Shown here: one piece after another, positions 26,132 to 37,505 of the stretch | Layout of the letters: each line of letters starts with the position of its first letter | Numbering within the stretch: the first letter of the stretch is position 1 | Assembly (NCBI GenBank): GCA_947478785.1 | Contig: CANJXI010000011.1 | Location: forward strand, 1 to 62,374 | DNA: 62,374 nt | Reading direction: 5' to 3' | Origin: Caulobacteraceae bacterium | GTDB taxonomy: Bacteria; Pseudomonadota; Alphaproteobacteria; Caulobacterales; Caulobacteraceae | Program-made: the position numbers and the translations under genes | Notes under the pieces: generated by a model | What the model was told of the DNA's origin: nothing | The model's input: the letters and a program-made list of their open reading frames with translations, nothing else | The model's database searches: none

Positions 26132-27724
26132 ATGCCCGCCGCGCCCGATTTTCCGCCCGCTCCCGACCGCGCGCCCGTCCGTCGCGCCCTGATCTCGGTT
26201 TCCGACAAGACCGGCCTGATCGAGGCGGCCCGCGCGCTATCGGCGATGGGCGTCGAGCTGGTCTCCACCGGCGGCACGCGCAAGGCCATCGCCGACGCCG
26301 GCCTGCCGGTGAAGGACATCGCCGACCTCACGGGCTTTCCCGAGATGATGGACGGGCGTGTTAAGACCCTGCACCCGATGGTGCACGGCGGCCTGCTGGG
26401 GGTGCGCGACGCGCCCGACCATAGCAAAGCGATGACGGATCACGGCATTTCGCCGATCGATCTCGTCTACGTGAACCTCTATCCCTTCGAGACGACGGTC
26501 GCCTCGGGCGCCGACTATGCCACGGCGGTGGAGAACATCGACATTGGCGGGCCGGCGATGATCCGCTCGGCGGCGAAGAACCACGGCTATGTCGCCGTCT
26601 GCACCGAGATCGCCGATCTGGAAGAAGTTCTGGCCGAACTCGAAGCCGACGGGACCACCGGGCTGGCCCTTCGCAAGACCCTGGCCGCGCGCGCCTACGC
26701 CCGCACGGCGTCATACGACGCCGCGATCTCCGGCTGGTTCGCGCAGGCCCTGGGCGATACGGCCCCCAGGCGCCGGGCCTTCGCGGGCGAACTCGTCCAG
26801 ACCATGCGCTACGGCGAAAACCCTCACCAGTCCGCGGCCTTCTACCGCTTCGCCAACCCGCGCACCGGCGTCGCCACCGCCCGCCAGCACCAGGGCAAGG
26901 AACTCAGCTACAACAACATCAACGATACCGACGCGGCCTTCGAACTGATCGCCGAGTTCGATCCGGCCCAAGGTCCCGCCTGTGCGATCATCAAGCACGC
27001 CAACCCCTGCGGCCTGGCCACCGGCGCGACCATGGTCGAGGCCTATCTGCGGGCGCTGGCCTGCGATCCAGTGAGCGCGTTCGGGGGCATCATCGCGCTG
27101 AACGGCCGGCTGGACGCGGCGACGGCCACAGAGGTCCTGAAGCTGCTGACCGAAGTGGTCATCGCGCCTGAGGCCGACGAGGACGCCATCGCCCTGTTCC
27201 GCAAGAAGAAGAACGTCCGTCTCCTGACGACCTCGGGCCTACCCGACCCTCTGTCCCCGGGACTGACCTTCAAGTCGGTGGCGGGCGGCTTCCTGGTGCA
27301 GAGCCGCGACGACGCTCGGCTGACGGCCGCCGACCTGACCGTGGTGACGAAGCGCGCGCCCACCGAGACGGAGGTGCGCGACATGCTGTTCGCCTTCACC
27401 GTCGCCAAGCACGTGAAGTCCAACGCCATCGTCTACGCCAGGGCCGGCCAGACCCTGGGCGTGGGCGCGGGCCAGATGAACCGCAAGGACTCGGCCCGCA
27501 TCGCCGCGTTGCGCGCCGCGGACTTCGGCCTGGACCTGAAGGGCTCGGCCTGCGCGTCGGAAGCCTTCTTCCCCTTCCCCGACGGCCTGATCCAGGCCGC
27601 CGACGCCGGCTGCACGGCGGTCATCCAGCCCGGCGGCTCGATCGGCGACCAGGCTGTGATCGACGCGGCCGACGAGCGCGGCCTCGCGATGGCTTTCACC
27701 GGGGTGCGGGTCTTCCGGCACTGA
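26132..27724 (+). CDS. purH: Bifunctional AICAR transformylase/IMP cyclohydrolase
   Basis: PurH completes IMP synthesis: the N-terminal IMP cyclohydrolase (about residues 1-200, starting [18 protein letters not shown] with STGGT) and the C-terminal AICAR transformylase (about 210-530) with RYGENPHQ, the conserved [10 protein letters not shown] and the late [20 protein letters not shown]. Length 530 is standard. AGGAG lies six bases before the ATG. Expression should be set by the ZTP riboswitch just upstream. The gene converges on the CorA-type gene with only four bases between the two stop codons. Confidence 0.98.
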   Translation: MPAAPDFPPAPDRAPVRRALISVSDKTGLIEAARALSAMGVELVSTGGTRKAIADAGLPVKDIADLTGFPEMMDGRVKTLHPMVHGGLLGVRDAPDHSKAMTDHGISPIDLVYVNLYPFETTVASGADYATAVENIDIGGPAMIRSAAKNHGYVAVCTEIADLEEVLAELEADGTTGLALRKTLAARAYARTASYDAAISGWFAQALGDTAPRRRAFAGELVQTMRYGENPHQSAAFYRFANPRTGVATARQHQGKELSYNNINDTDAAFELIAEFDPAQGPACAIIKHANPCGLATGATMVEAYLRALACDPVSAFGGIIALNGRLDAATATEVLKLLTEVVIAPEADEDAIALFRKKKNVRLLTTSGLPDPLSPGLTFKSVAGGFLVQSRDDARLTAADLTVVTKRAPTETEVRDMLFAFTVAKHVKSNAIVYARAGQTLGVGAGQMNRKDSARIAALRAADFGLDLKGSACASEAFFPFPDGLIQAADAGCTAVIQPGGSIGDQAVIDAADERGLAMAFTGVRVFRH

Positions 27725-27728
27725 GAAC

Positions 27729-28676
27729 CTACAGCAGCCGCATCCTGCGCAGCAGCCAGTAGGCGAGCACAACCACCGCCAGGCAGAGCAAGCCCGCCTC
27801 GATGAAGCCGCCCTTCTCCGAGGCCCAGGGAATGCCGCCGACATTCATCCCGAAGGCGCCGACGATCAGCGTCGGCGGTATCAGCAGGGTCGACAGGATC
27901 GTCAGCGCACGCATGCTGCGGTTGGTGGCGCTGTTGATCAGGGTGTCGATCTCCTCGTGCAGCAGGCGCGCGCGATCCTGGACGCTGGCGGCTTCGCGGT
28001 CGACATCGTCGATCGGGGCCGGAAGATCGGCGAGCTCGACGGAGAGTTCGCCGCGCCGTCCGGCGCGGGGCGACAGCGTCCGATGCAGCGCGCCGCGCAG
28101 GCCCGCCAATTCGCGGCGATACGTGGCCAGTTGGCGCCTCAGCGGCCCCAGGGCGCGCCCGTCCAACTCCGCCCGCTCGCCCAGGACGGAGTCCTCTATG
28201 CGGTCGAGCGTTTCGGCCAGGTCTTCGATCTTGTCCTCCATCAGGTCCAGGTAATGCAGCACCTGACCGGTGACGGCGGCGACCGGGGCCAGGACCAATC
28301 CGCTACGCTCGGCTTCGTGGCGCACGACATCGATCGCGCAGATCGCCCGCCAGCGCGCGGTGATCAGCCGCGTACCGTCGCAGGCGAAGAACAGGCGCGC
28401 AGGCTCAAGCGCCTTGCCGCCCAGGTCGCGCTCGAAGTCCGGTAGGACGCCGTAGAGCCACGGCCCCTCCGCGTGGATCTGCACCTTGTCCTCGTCGGTC
28501 GCGATCAGAGCGCGGGCCGGCGCCGGGATGTTCAGCCCAGCCAGGAACCGCTGCGCGCGGACGTCGCCCAGCGGAAAATGTGTCCAGGTCCAACCGCCAT
28601 CCTCATGGCAGTCGTCGCCAGCCGGATCAGTGAGCGCTTCGGCGGCGCCCCCGGCGAAGCGAAGCGCCCAGAGCAT
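27729..28676 (-). CDS. CorA/ZntB-family metal ion transporter
   Basis: The 315-residue protein (ATG 28676, MLWALRFAGGAAEALT) has a large cytosolic N-terminal domain with a long helix (about 170-260) and two C-terminal membrane spans. The GMN pore motif of the CorA superfamily is present in VGAFGMNVGGIP. The loop GGIP is closer to ZntB than to Mg-specific CorA, so Zn(II) transport is possible, but the ion cannot be fixed from sequence. A GTG start at 28733 is in frame and gives 19 more residues. Confidence 0.9.
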   Translation of the reverse strand: MLWALRFAGGAAEALTDPAGDDCHEDGGWTWTHFPLGDVRAQRFLAGLNIPAPARALIATDEDKVQIHAEGPWLYGVLPDFERDLGGKALEPARLFFACDGTRLITARWRAICAIDVVRHEAERSGLVLAPVAAVTGQVLHYLDLMEDKIEDLAETLDRIEDSVLGERAELDGRALGPLRRQLATYRRELAGLRGALHRTLSPRAGRRGELSVELADLPAPIDDVDREAASVQDRARLLHEEIDTLINSATNRSMRALTILSTLLIPPTLIVGAFGMNVGGIPWASEKGGFIEAGLLCLAVVVLAYWLLRRMRLL

Positions 28677-28797
28677 GCCGCTGGGGTGGCCGGCCAAGCC
28701 TTCCGATCGCAGATCCACGCCAAGCCCCCCCACTGACCGCCGGCCAACCGAATCCTATCCTGGACGACAGCCCTGCGCGACGGACCCGGCGTGGGAG

Positions 28798-31700
28798 TCA
28801 CCGCTTCCGCCCCGCCGCCTCCGCCAACTCGCGCAGCGCCGCGTTGGCGATGGTGAGTTTGGCGAAGGTCCAGGCGGCGCTGGAGCCCTCGATCTCGTCG
28901 ATCGCGGCCCGCGCGGTGGCGACCTTCTCGCGGCGCAGCGCGGTCCAGGCTTCGGTTGCCGCGAGCGCCGACTCCGCGTCCTGGCCGGCCTGGGGACCGC
29001 CGGTGAAGGTCATGATCGCCTGGGTCAGGCGGGCCTGCTGCGCCAGGAGCTCGCCGATCAGCCTGCGCAGAGCCATTCGCTCGAAGGCGTCGCCCACGGC
29101 GTAGGCGCCGGCCGCCGCTCGCACCCGGTCGAACCCGAAGGCCTGGCCCGTGGCGTGGTAGAGCCGCGCGACGTCGGGGAGCGGCCAGCTTGAGGCCTCG
29201 GCAATGTCCACCAGATCGGCCGCCGTAGTCAGCGACTGCAGGGCGGCCACCGCGCCGGCCTGGTTGGCCGGGGCGCCGGCGGCGACGAGATCGGCGGCGC
29301 GCGCCTCGACCGTGGCTTGTTCCAGCGGCGAAAGGATTCCGGGCATCAGGCCGCGCAGCGCCTTGAAGCCGGGCGCGTACTGCTTGACGAGCGCCTGGGT
29401 GTCGAGCCGTTCGCGGGCCGCGCGCCGGGCCAGCCAGTAGGTGGCGCCGCGCAGCGCCTGGGCCAGCTGGCGGAAGAGCGCCATCTGGCCCGTGGCCGGC
29501 GCCTTGCCGTCCAGCGCCGCTACCGCGGCCCAGCAGGGTGCCAGGTCGAGCACCGCCTTGGCGGCCTCGTAGCCGGCGGTGAAGGCCGTGGCGTCGCAGC
29601 CAGCCCCGGCCATGAGCCGCGAGGGGAAGCTTGGGCCCAGGCGGTCGATGGCGTCGTTGGCGACCACGGTGGCGATGATGTCGCGCCGCAGGCGGTGGCG
29701 GCGCATGGATTCTTTCCAGCGGCGCAGGCCCTTCGGGAAATAGCCTTCCAGCAGCGCCTCGAAGGCCGGATCGTCGGCGGCGGGGCCGGCGGCCATGTCG
29801 CGCTTCAGTTCCAGCTTGCCATAGGCCAGCAGCACCGCCAGCTCCGGCCGCGTCAGCCCCTGTCCGGCCACCTGCCGCGCGGTGATCTCGGCCGCGTCGG
29901 GCAGGCCCTCGACCGCGCGGTCCAGCCGGCCCTGGCGCTCCAGCTCGGCCATGAACCGGGCGTGCGGCTCCAGCTCGCCGGGTGAATCCATCTCCAGCAG
30001 CGAAAGCGCCAGGGTCTGGTCGTAGTTGTGGGCCAAGACGTGGGCGGCGATATCGCCGGTCATGCCCTTCAGCAAGGCGTCGCGGCGCTTGCGGGTCAGC
30101 TCGCCGGTGCGCTCCAGCATGCCCGTGAGGATCTTGATGTTGACCTCGTGGTCGGAGGTGTCGACACCCGCCGAATTGTCGATAGCGTCGGTGTCGATCT
30201 TGCCGCCCCGCAGCGCGAACTCGATCCGACCGGCCTGGGTGAAGCCCAGGTTGGCCCCTTCGCCGACCACCTTGACCCGCAGGTCCTCGCCGTTGATCCG
30301 CACCGCGTCGTTGGCCTTGTCGCCGACATCGGCGTTGGCCTCGTGCCGGGCCTTCACATAGGTGCCGATGCCGCCCAGGTAGAGCAGCTCGGCGGGCGCC
30401 TTGAGGATGGCGTTGATCAGGTCGGCCGGGGTCATCTCCTCGGCCTCGACGCCCAGTACGGCGCGCACCTGGGCGGTCAGCGGAACGGACTTCAGCGTCC
30501 GCGCGTAGACCCCGCCGCCCGCCGAGATCGCCTTGCGGCCGTAGTCGTCCCAGGAGGATCGTGGCAGGGCGAAGAGCCGCTGGCGCTCCTTGAAGGACCT
30601 GGCCGGGTCGGGGTCGGGGTCGAGGAAGACGTGGCGGTGGTCGAAGGCCGCCTGCAGCCGGATCTGGGTCGAGAGCAGGACGCCGTTGCCGAACACGTCT
30701 CCGGACATGTCGCCCACGCCCACCACGGTGAACGGCTCGGTCTGAATGTCCTTACCGAGCTCGCGGAAGTGGCGCTTCACAGCCTCCCACGCGCCGCGGG
30801 CGGTGATGCCCATGGCCTTGTGGTCGTAACCGGCCGAGCCGCCCGATGCGAAGGCGTCGCCCAGCCAGAAGCCGTAGTCTTCGGCCACCTGGTTGGCGAT
30901 GTCGGAGAAGCTGGCCGTGCCCTTGTCGGCGGCGACCACCAGATAGGGATCGTCGCCATCGTGGACGACGACGCTGGCGGGCGGGATGACCTTCCCGGTC
31001 GGCGACAGGTTGTCGGTGATGTCCAGCAGGCCACAGAGGAAGGTCTGGTAGGCTCGGACGCCCTCGGCGCGGATCGCGTCGGGCGCGCCGCCCTTGGGCA
31101 GCAGCTTGGGATAGAAGCCGCCCTTGGAGCCCACCGGCACGATCACCGCGTTCTTCACCTGCTGGGCCTTGGCCAGCCCCAGCACCTCGGTGCGGAAGTC
31201 GTCGCGGCGATCGCTCCAGCGCAAGCCCCCGCGCGCCACCGGCCCGAAGCGCAGGTGGACGCCCTCCACGCCGACGCTCCAGACGTAGATCTCGCGGAAC
31301 GGCTTGGGCGCGGGCAGGTCGGCCAACTCGCCACTGGCCACCTTGAACGAGATGTAGGGCTTGGGCTGTCCGTCGTCGGCGGGCTGGTAGAAATTGGTCC
31401 GCTGGATCGCCGCCACGAGCAGGGCGAGCCGGCGCAGCACGCGGTCGTCGTCCAGGCTGTCGACGGCCTGCAGCGCCTCGACGATGTTGGCCATCACGGC
31501 CTCGCCCTGGACCTTGCGCTCATCCCGCGCCGCGACGATCGCGGGATCGAAGCGGGTCCGGAAGAGGTCGAGGATCAGCCGCGCGACGCCGGGGTGGGCG
31601 GCCAGCGCTTCCTCCTGCACGCGCTGGCTGGGATCCAGCCCCGACTGCTGGCGGTAGCGGGCGAGCGCACGGACGAGCGCGGCGTCGCGCCAGGGGATCG

Positions 31701-33633
31701 CCAGCTCCAGCACTAGGCGATTGAAGCCGTCGTTCTCGGTCCGGCCGGTCCAGACGGCGACCACGGCGTCCTCGAACGCCCGCTTCAGCTCGGCGAACAC
31801 GAGGTGCGCGCCGCGCGGATCCTCGATCTCGAAGTCGTGCACCCAGACCGGCGGCCGGCCAGGGCGGGTGACCGGGAAGCCGGCCTCGGCCATGGCCTTC
31901 AAGCCCATGTGGTCGAGGATGGGCAGGACGTCGGCCAGCGGCGCAGGCACGCCGGGCTTGTAGAGCTTGAAGCGGAACTGCACGGGATTGTCCGTGGACG
32001 CACGGTATGCCCTCACCGCCACCGGGGCCTCGCCCAGGGCCTCGATGACCGCCATGTCGGCCAGCGCCTCGGCGGGGGCGAAGCGGTCGCGATATCCGGC
32101 CGGGAAGGCGTCGCCATAATCGGTGAGGGTCTCGGTGATCGCCTCGGGCGTGCGCTCGGAGACGCGCACCGCAGCCTCGAACCGATCTTCCCAGGTGCGC
32201 GCCGCCTCGGTGATGGCGACCTCCAGGGCCTTCAGGTCAGGGTCGGCGTGCTGTCCGGGCGTGAAGCCCAGGATGTAGTGGACGCGGGCCAGCGGGGCGT
32301 CGGAGAAGCTGGGGTACGAGGCAGACACACGGCCGCCATAGGCCGCCGCCAGGATCCGCCCGGCCCTGGCGGCCAACTCGGAATCATAGTGGTCGCGGGG
32401 CAGGAACAGCAGCACCGAGGCGAAGCGGTCGAAGGGGTCGCGGCGCTCGAACAGCCGCACGCGGGGGCGGTCGTAGAGATGCAGTATGCCCAGCGCCTGA
32501 TCGAGCAGCTCGTCTTCCGTCATCTGGAAGAGCTCGTCGCGCGGGTGGTTCTCGAGGATGTTCTTCAGGCGCTTTTCGTTGTGGCCGCCGGGCGCCATGG
32601 CGGCGCGCGCCAGGACATGGGCGACCTTCTCGCGGATCAGCGGCACGGCCCCGGCCGGCTGGTCGTAGGCCTCCGCGGAGAACAGGCCGACGAAGCGGAT
32701 CTCGCCCAGGGGCTGGTCGTCGGCGTCGTAGCGCTTGATCCCCACGTAATCCATGTAGCCGCGCCGATGCACCCGGCTGCGTATGTTGGACTTGGCGACC
32801 GTCACCGCCGGGTCGGTGAGCAGGCGATCCTTGACCTTCCCCAGCAGGATGGCCGGCTCATTGGTCCGGCGCAGGACCGTGCGGGTCGGGTCGCGCAGGA
32901 CGCCAAGCCCACCCGTAGCCTGGTAGAGCGGCTCCTCGGGGGCATATTCGCCGTTCTTCAGGCGTGGATATTCGTAGATCCGCGCACCGAGGAAGACGAA
33001 GTGCTCGGCCTGCAGCCAGCCCAGGAAGGCGACCTCCTCCTCGGTCCCGCGCTTCGGATGTGCCTGCAGCTCGGCGATGGTGCGGCCCATCAGCGAGAGC
33101 ATCTCCGGGAAGTCGTCGACCGCGGCGCGGACATCCTTCAGCGTCTCGGTGACCCCACTCACCAGGGCCGCCTCGCGGTCGGCGCCCACGGGATCGAGGA
33201 TCACCTGGATCATCGATTCCCGCCGGGTCGTTCCGGTGGCGGCCCGGACGCCCGCGCGATCGCGCTGGACCTCGACGATGGGGTGGAAGAGGGCGCGCAC
33301 CGACAGGCCCTGGTCGGCGATCTCGCCCATGATCGAGTCCACCAGGAACGGAGCGTCGTCCTGCACGATCTCAAGCCGGTCGAGGCCCCCGGCCGACGGC
33401 CCGATGACAGGGGCGACGCGGATGATCGGCGCCGCGCCCCGGCGCCGGTCCCCGAACCGCCAGAAGGCGGCCAGGTTCTGGCCCAGGTCGGCGGCTGTGA
33501 GTTCCGGAAGCTCGTCGGCGACCGCGTCCGCGGCGGCCTGTTCGGCGAAGGCGCGGGCCGCGCCCTTGGCGGCGCCGTCGGCGAGGTCGGCCAGGATACT
33601 CTTTACAAGCGGGCGTGCGGCGGCGCGGCTCAT
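28798..33633 (-). CDS. gdhZ: NAD-specific glutamate dehydrogenase, large (L_180) type
   Basis: At 1611 residues this is the giant NAD-dependent GDH that oxidises glutamate to 2-oxoglutarate and ammonia. The long N-terminal part (about 1-700) contains ACT-like regulatory units; the catalytic domain shows GGLRWSDRRDDFRTEVLGLAK with the lysine-rich VKNAVIVPVGSKGGF, then GVGDMSGDVFGNG and KVVGEGANLGFTQ. In Caulobacter the orthologue GdhZ also slows cytokinesis by stimulating FtsZ GTPase activity, linking nutrition to division; that role is known for the family, not shown here. It is monocistronic, with a hairpin-containing 191-base gap upstream. Confidence 0.95.
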   Translation of the reverse strand: MSRAAARPLVKSILADLADGAAKGAARAFAEQAAADAVADELPELTAADLGQNLAAFWRFGDRRRGAAPIIRVAPVIGPSAGGLDRLEIVQDDAPFLVDSIMGEIADQGLSVRALFHPIVEVQRDRAGVRAATGTTRRESMIQVILDPVGADREAALVSGVTETLKDVRAAVDDFPEMLSLMGRTIAELQAHPKRGTEEEVAFLGWLQAEHFVFLGARIYEYPRLKNGEYAPEEPLYQATGGLGVLRDPTRTVLRRTNEPAILLGKVKDRLLTDPAVTVAKSNIRSRVHRRGYMDYVGIKRYDADDQPLGEIRFVGLFSAEAYDQPAGAVPLIREKVAHVLARAAMAPGGHNEKRLKNILENHPRDELFQMTEDELLDQALGILHLYDRPRVRLFERRDPFDRFASVLLFLPRDHYDSELAARAGRILAAAYGGRVSASYPSFSDAPLARVHYILGFTPGQHADPDLKALEVAITEAARTWEDRFEAAVRVSERTPEAITETLTDYGDAFPAGYRDRFAPAEALADMAVIEALGEAPVAVRAYRASTDNPVQFRFKLYKPGVPAPLADVLPILDHMGLKAMAEAGFPVTRPGRPPVWVHDFEIEDPRGAHLVFAELKRAFEDAVVAVWTGRTENDGFNRLVLELAIPWRDAALVRALARYRQQSGLDPSQRVQEEALAAHPGVARLILDLFRTRFDPAIVAARDERKVQGEAVMANIVEALQAVDSLDDDRVLRRLALLVAAIQRTNFYQPADDGQPKPYISFKVASGELADLPAPKPFREIYVWSVGVEGVHLRFGPVARGGLRWSDRRDDFRTEVLGLAKAQQVKNAVIVPVGSKGGFYPKLLPKGGAPDAIRAEGVRAYQTFLCGLLDITDNLSPTGKVIPPASVVVHDGDDPYLVVAADKGTASFSDIANQVAEDYGFWLGDAFASGGSAGYDHKAMGITARGAWEAVKRHFRELGKDIQTEPFTVVGVGDMSGDVFGNGVLLSTQIRLQAAFDHRHVFLDPDPDPARSFKERQRLFALPRSSWDDYGRKAISAGGGVYARTLKSVPLTAQVRAVLGVEAEEMTPADLINAILKAPAELLYLGGIGTYVKARHEANADVGDKANDAVRINGEDLRVKVVGEGANLGFTQAGRIEFALRGGKIDTDAIDNSAGVDTSDHEVNIKILTGMLERTGELTRKRRDALLKGMTGDIAAHVLAHNYDQTLALSLLEMDSPGELEPHARFMAELERQGRLDRAVEGLPDAAEITARQVAGQGLTRPELAVLLAYGKLELKRDMAAGPAADDPAFEALLEGYFPKGLRRWKESMRRHRLRRDIIATVVANDAIDRLGPSFPSRLMAGAGCDATAFTAGYEAAKAVLDLAPCWAAVAALDGKAPATGQMALFRQLAQALRGATYWLARRAARERLDTQALVKQYAPGFKALRGLMPGILSPLEQATVEARAADLVAAGAPANQAGAVAALQSLTTAADLVDIAEASSWPLPDVARLYHATGQAFGFDRVRAAAGAYAVGDAFERMALRRLIGELLAQQARLTQAIMTFTGGPQAGQDAESALAATEAWTALRREKVATARAAIDEIEGSSAAWTFAKLTIANAALRELAEAAGRKR

Positions 33634-33654
33634 CGGCGGGCTCCCGACACGAGG

Positions 33655-33684
33655 ACGCCGCCGGAGGAGAGTGTCCGGCGGCGT
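33655..33684. terminator. Perfect 11-bp hairpin between two minus-strand genes
   Basis: ACGCCGCCGGA (33655-33665) pairs perfectly with TCCGGCGGCGT (33674-33684) around an eight-base loop. The T residues that follow are on the plus strand, where no gene ends, so on the minus strand it is either an imperfect terminator of the AI-2E-family gene or a leader structure of gdhZ. Confidence 0.5.
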
Positions 33685-33824
33685 TTGGTCCCGCCGTGGG
33701 GGGGCGACGGAACGCGCTCTACTCGCGGCGCCCTGTTGGGGACCGGGGCGCCCCGCCCAAGCCGCTCACGGCCCGGGTCAACCCTAGATAGGAAGCGGAA
33801 GCTCAAGTGGAAGACCCTCGTGGA

Positions 33825-34970
33825 TCACGATCTCGTAGCGGCCTTGGATGACGGTCTGTCGACAGTTGCGTCGGGCGGCTCGTTGGGCTTGCGGTTCTTC
33901 AGCTGCTGCGGATCGCCGTCGGCAGATAAGATCACCGCGATCCAACGGGTTCCGTCGAATTGCGCCATGATCACCATCAGCGCCACGGTGAGCGGCGTCG
34001 ACAGGAAGGCTCCGGCCGGGCCCCAGATCGCGCTCCAGAAGGTCAGCCCAAGCATGACCATGACCGGATCGATGTTCAGGCTGCGGCCCTGCATGCGCGG
34101 GTAGATGATGTTGCCGACCACCAGGCCGATCGCCTGCAGCACGCCGAACAGCACGATCGCCTGCCAGTAGCTGTCGAACTGGACGAGCGCCATCACCGGG
34201 GGCGCGGCCACGGCGACGACCCCGCCGATCACCGGGATGTAGGAGGCGATGAAGATCAGGAAAGCCCAGAACAGCGCGTCGTTCAGGCCCACGGCCATCA
34301 TGGCGACCCACGAGGCGGCGGCGATCATCAGGCCGGTGACGGTCTGCACCCAGAGGTATTTCTCGACCCCGTCGCGGATGCGCTGGAAGGCGGCCATGGC
34401 GTCCTGTCGCTCCTCGCGGACCGGGAACAGGCCGACGGCCTTGCGCTCCAGCCCGCGCCGCGAGGCGATGATGAAGGCCAGGTAGAACAGCACGAAGGCC
34501 GAGGTGGAGGCGAAGCTCTGCAGGAAGCGCGCGACCTGGCCCAGGTAGCGGCTGGGGTCGAGCTGGTGGAAGAGCTGTCCGACCGTCGGGGGCACATCGA
34601 CGCCGACGAGGCCCGCGATCCGCGCGATCAGGCCGTTGAGCTTGGGCGTATAGCCCACCAGTTGGGCGCCGAAGGACGCCGCGTTCTCGGCGATGAAGAA
34701 GGCGCTGCCGCCGAAGATCACGATCGACAGCGCCACCGCCAACGGCACGGCGGCGCGCTTCGACAGGATCGGCAGCCGGTGATCCAGCACGCGCGCGAAA
34801 CCGTCGATCATCACGGCCAGAAAGATGGCCAGGGCCAGTGGCGTGAGGATCCCGGCCAGCCAGTAGAGCGCCGCCCCGCCGGCGATCACCGCCAGGATGA
34901 CGGTGGCGTTGCGGGTGATGACGGACGACCGGTCGGCGGCTATGGGCGTGGGCGGCGTTCGCGAAGGCAT
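33825..34970 (-). CDS. AI-2E (TqsA/PerM)-family transporter
   Basis: The 381-residue protein starts at ATG 34970 (MPSRTPPTPIAADRSSVITRN). It has about eight membrane spans in the PerM pattern: a double span near the N-terminus (VILAVIAGGAALYWLAGILTP and LALAIFLAVMIDGF), a large middle segment (about 120-190), and the later block FIASYIPVIGGVVAVAAPPV. TqsA exports the signal AI-2 in E. coli, but most family members have other or unknown substrates and no luxS is visible here. It is divergent from the HerA-like gene with about 167 bases between. Confidence 0.9.
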   Translation of the reverse strand: MPSRTPPTPIAADRSSVITRNATVILAVIAGGAALYWLAGILTPLALAIFLAVMIDGFARVLDHRLPILSKRAAVPLAVALSIVIFGGSAFFIAENAASFGAQLVGYTPKLNGLIARIAGLVGVDVPPTVGQLFHQLDPSRYLGQVARFLQSFASTSAFVLFYLAFIIASRRGLERKAVGLFPVREERQDAMAAFQRIRDGVEKYLWVQTVTGLMIAAASWVAMMAVGLNDALFWAFLIFIASYIPVIGGVVAVAAPPVMALVQFDSYWQAIVLFGVLQAIGLVVGNIIYPRMQGRSLNIDPVMVMLGLTFWSAIWGPAGAFLSTPLTVALMVIMAQFDGTRWIAVILSADGDPQQLKNRKPNEPPDATVDRPSSKAATRS

Positions 34971-35137
34971 GGCGGCTATCCCGGGCGGTCGGCCCGCCGT
35001 CAATCCGGGCGACCTCTACCCGGGTTCTGGACGCATGGGGAGCGAATTTGCCTCGGCCGGGAGGCCTTGGCGACGAACCGTTTTGCAGCCGAGCCGGCGG
35101 CGCGTAAACCTTCGGGATCGGCCTTCGAGGAGTTTCC

Positions 35138-36625
35138 ATGAGCGACGACGGCGTGCTGATCGGCTTTTCAGATCATCCGGAATCCCTGCGCCTCGACCGC
35201 GCCAACCGACATGGCCTCGTGGCCGGCGCCACGGGCACGGGCAAGACCGTCACCCTGCAGATCCTGGCCCAGGGGTTCTCCGACGCCGGCGTCCCGGTGT
35301 TCGCCGCCGACGTGAAGGGCGACCTGTCCGGCATCGCCGCGGCCGGCCAGCCCAACGAGAAGATGCTGGCTCGGGCGAAGGGCATGAACCTGACCATCCA
35401 GCCGGCCGCCGCCCCGGTCGTGTTCTGGGACCTGTTCGGCGACCAGGGCCATCCGATCCGGGCCACGGTCAGCGAGATGGGGCCGCTCCTGATCTCGCGG
35501 ATGCTCGACCTGAACGAGGTGCAGGAAGGCGTCATGAGCGTGGTCTTCCGCGCCTGCGACGACGAGAAGCTGGAGTTGCTGGACCTGAAGGACCTGCGCG
35601 CGGCCCTGACCCACGCCTCGGAGAACGCCGCAGAGCTGGGCGCCAAGTACGGAAACGTCTCGGACGCGACCATCGCCACCATCCAGCGCAAGCTGCTGGT
35701 GCTGGAGGACCAGGGCGGCGGCAACATCTTCGGCGAGCCGGCGCTGGCCTTGTCCGACCTGATGCGCACCGACGGCGCCGGACGCGGCTATGTGAACCTG
35801 CTGGCCGCCGACAAGCTGATCACCTCGCCCAGCCTCTACGCGACCTTCCTGCTGTGGCTGATGAGCGAGCTCTTCGAGGAGCTGCCCGAGCTGGGCGATC
35901 CGGAGAAGCCCAGGCTCGTGTTCTTCTTCGACGAGGCGCACCTCCTGTTCCGGGACGCCCCCAAGCCCCTGCTGGAGAAGGTCGAACAAGTGGTGCGCCT
36001 GATCCGCTCCAAGGGCGTCGGCGTCTATTTCATCACCCAGAACCCGGCCGACATCCCGGAGACCGTGCTGGGCCAGCTCGGCAACCGCATCGAGCATGCG
36101 CTGCGGGCCTATACGCCGGTGGAGCAGCGCGGCCTGCGCGCGGCGGCCGACAGCTTCCGGGCCAATCCGGCCTTTGACACCGCCGAGGCGATCCAGGGCC
36201 TGGGGGTGGGCGAGGCCCTGGTCTCGGTGCTCGACGAGCGGGGCGCGCCGACCATGGTGCAGAAGACCATGATCCGCCCGCCGGCCTCGCGGATGGGGCC
36301 GGTTACTCCCGCCGAGCGCGCGGCGGTGATGGGGCAAAGCCCGGTGCGCGGCCTCTACGACACGACGCTGGACCGCGAGTCCGCCTACGAGAAGCTGCAG
36401 GCGCGCGCGGCACCGCAGGCCGCGCCCACGGCCTCGGCCTCGCGGTCAGAGGAAGCGCCCGCCCCAGCCCAGGCCCCCGCGCCGCGCCCCTCAAACCGTC
36501 AGGGCATGGGCGAGGCCTTCGCCAAGTCGATGCTGCGGACGCTGGGCAGCCAGGTCGGCCGCGAGCTGATCCGGGGCGTGCTGGGCGGACTCGTCGCGGC
36601 GAGCCGGCCGACGCGGCGGCGGTGA
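35138..36625 (+). CDS. HerA-like (DUF853) ATPase
   Basis: The 495-residue protein belongs to the HerA/FtsK-like DUF853 group. Walker A is GATGTGKT (about residues 30-37), Walker [14 protein letters not shown], and the arginine region [23 protein letters not shown]-terminal Ala/Pro linker (about 415-450) leads to a short tail found in this family. HerA proteins act with NurA nucleases in archaea; the bacterial DUF853 proteins (E. coli YjgR type) have no defined partner. Here no nuclease adjoins it. A GGAGTTTCC ribosome site precedes ATG 35138. Confidence 0.9.
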   Translation: MSDDGVLIGFSDHPESLRLDRANRHGLVAGATGTGKTVTLQILAQGFSDAGVPVFAADVKGDLSGIAAAGQPNEKMLARAKGMNLTIQPAAAPVVFWDLFGDQGHPIRATVSEMGPLLISRMLDLNEVQEGVMSVVFRACDDEKLELLDLKDLRAALTHASENAAELGAKYGNVSDATIATIQRKLLVLEDQGGGNIFGEPALALSDLMRTDGAGRGYVNLLAADKLITSPSLYATFLLWLMSELFEELPELGDPEKPRLVFFFDEAHLLFRDAPKPLLEKVEQVVRLIRSKGVGVYFITQNPADIPETVLGQLGNRIEHALRAYTPVEQRGLRAAADSFRANPAFDTAEAIQGLGVGEALVSVLDERGAPTMVQKTMIRPPASRMGPVTPAERAAVMGQSPVRGLYDTTLDRESAYEKLQARAAPQAAPTASASRSEEAPAPAQAPAPRPSNRQGMGEAFAKSMLRTLGSQVGRELIRGVLGGLVAASRPTRRR

Positions 36626-36641
36626 CGACAGCCCGATAGGG

Positions 36642-36662
36642 CTTACCCGGGTACGGGGGAAG
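36642..36662. repeat. Single copy of the CTTCCCCCGTAC palindromic repeat
   Basis: The 21-base palindrome around GTAC begins CTTACCCGGGTAC and ends GGGGGAAG. It matches the arms of the element at 447-570 with a few changes, and like that element it lies between two convergent genes. Confidence 0.7.
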
Positions 36663-36666
36663 CCAG

Positions 36667-37446
<780 letters not shown>

Positions 37447-37505
37447 GGACGTTTCGCTCCCGGCGCCATCAGATGGCCATTCAAGTTGTGCGAGGCTTTA
37501 GCCTG

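Noticed and set aside
30028..34104. Long plus-strand open frames (562 and 766 codons) opposite gdhZ
   Set aside because: They mirror the NAD-GDH and AI-2E-family genes, have no ribosome sites or domains, and are composition artefacts of high GC.
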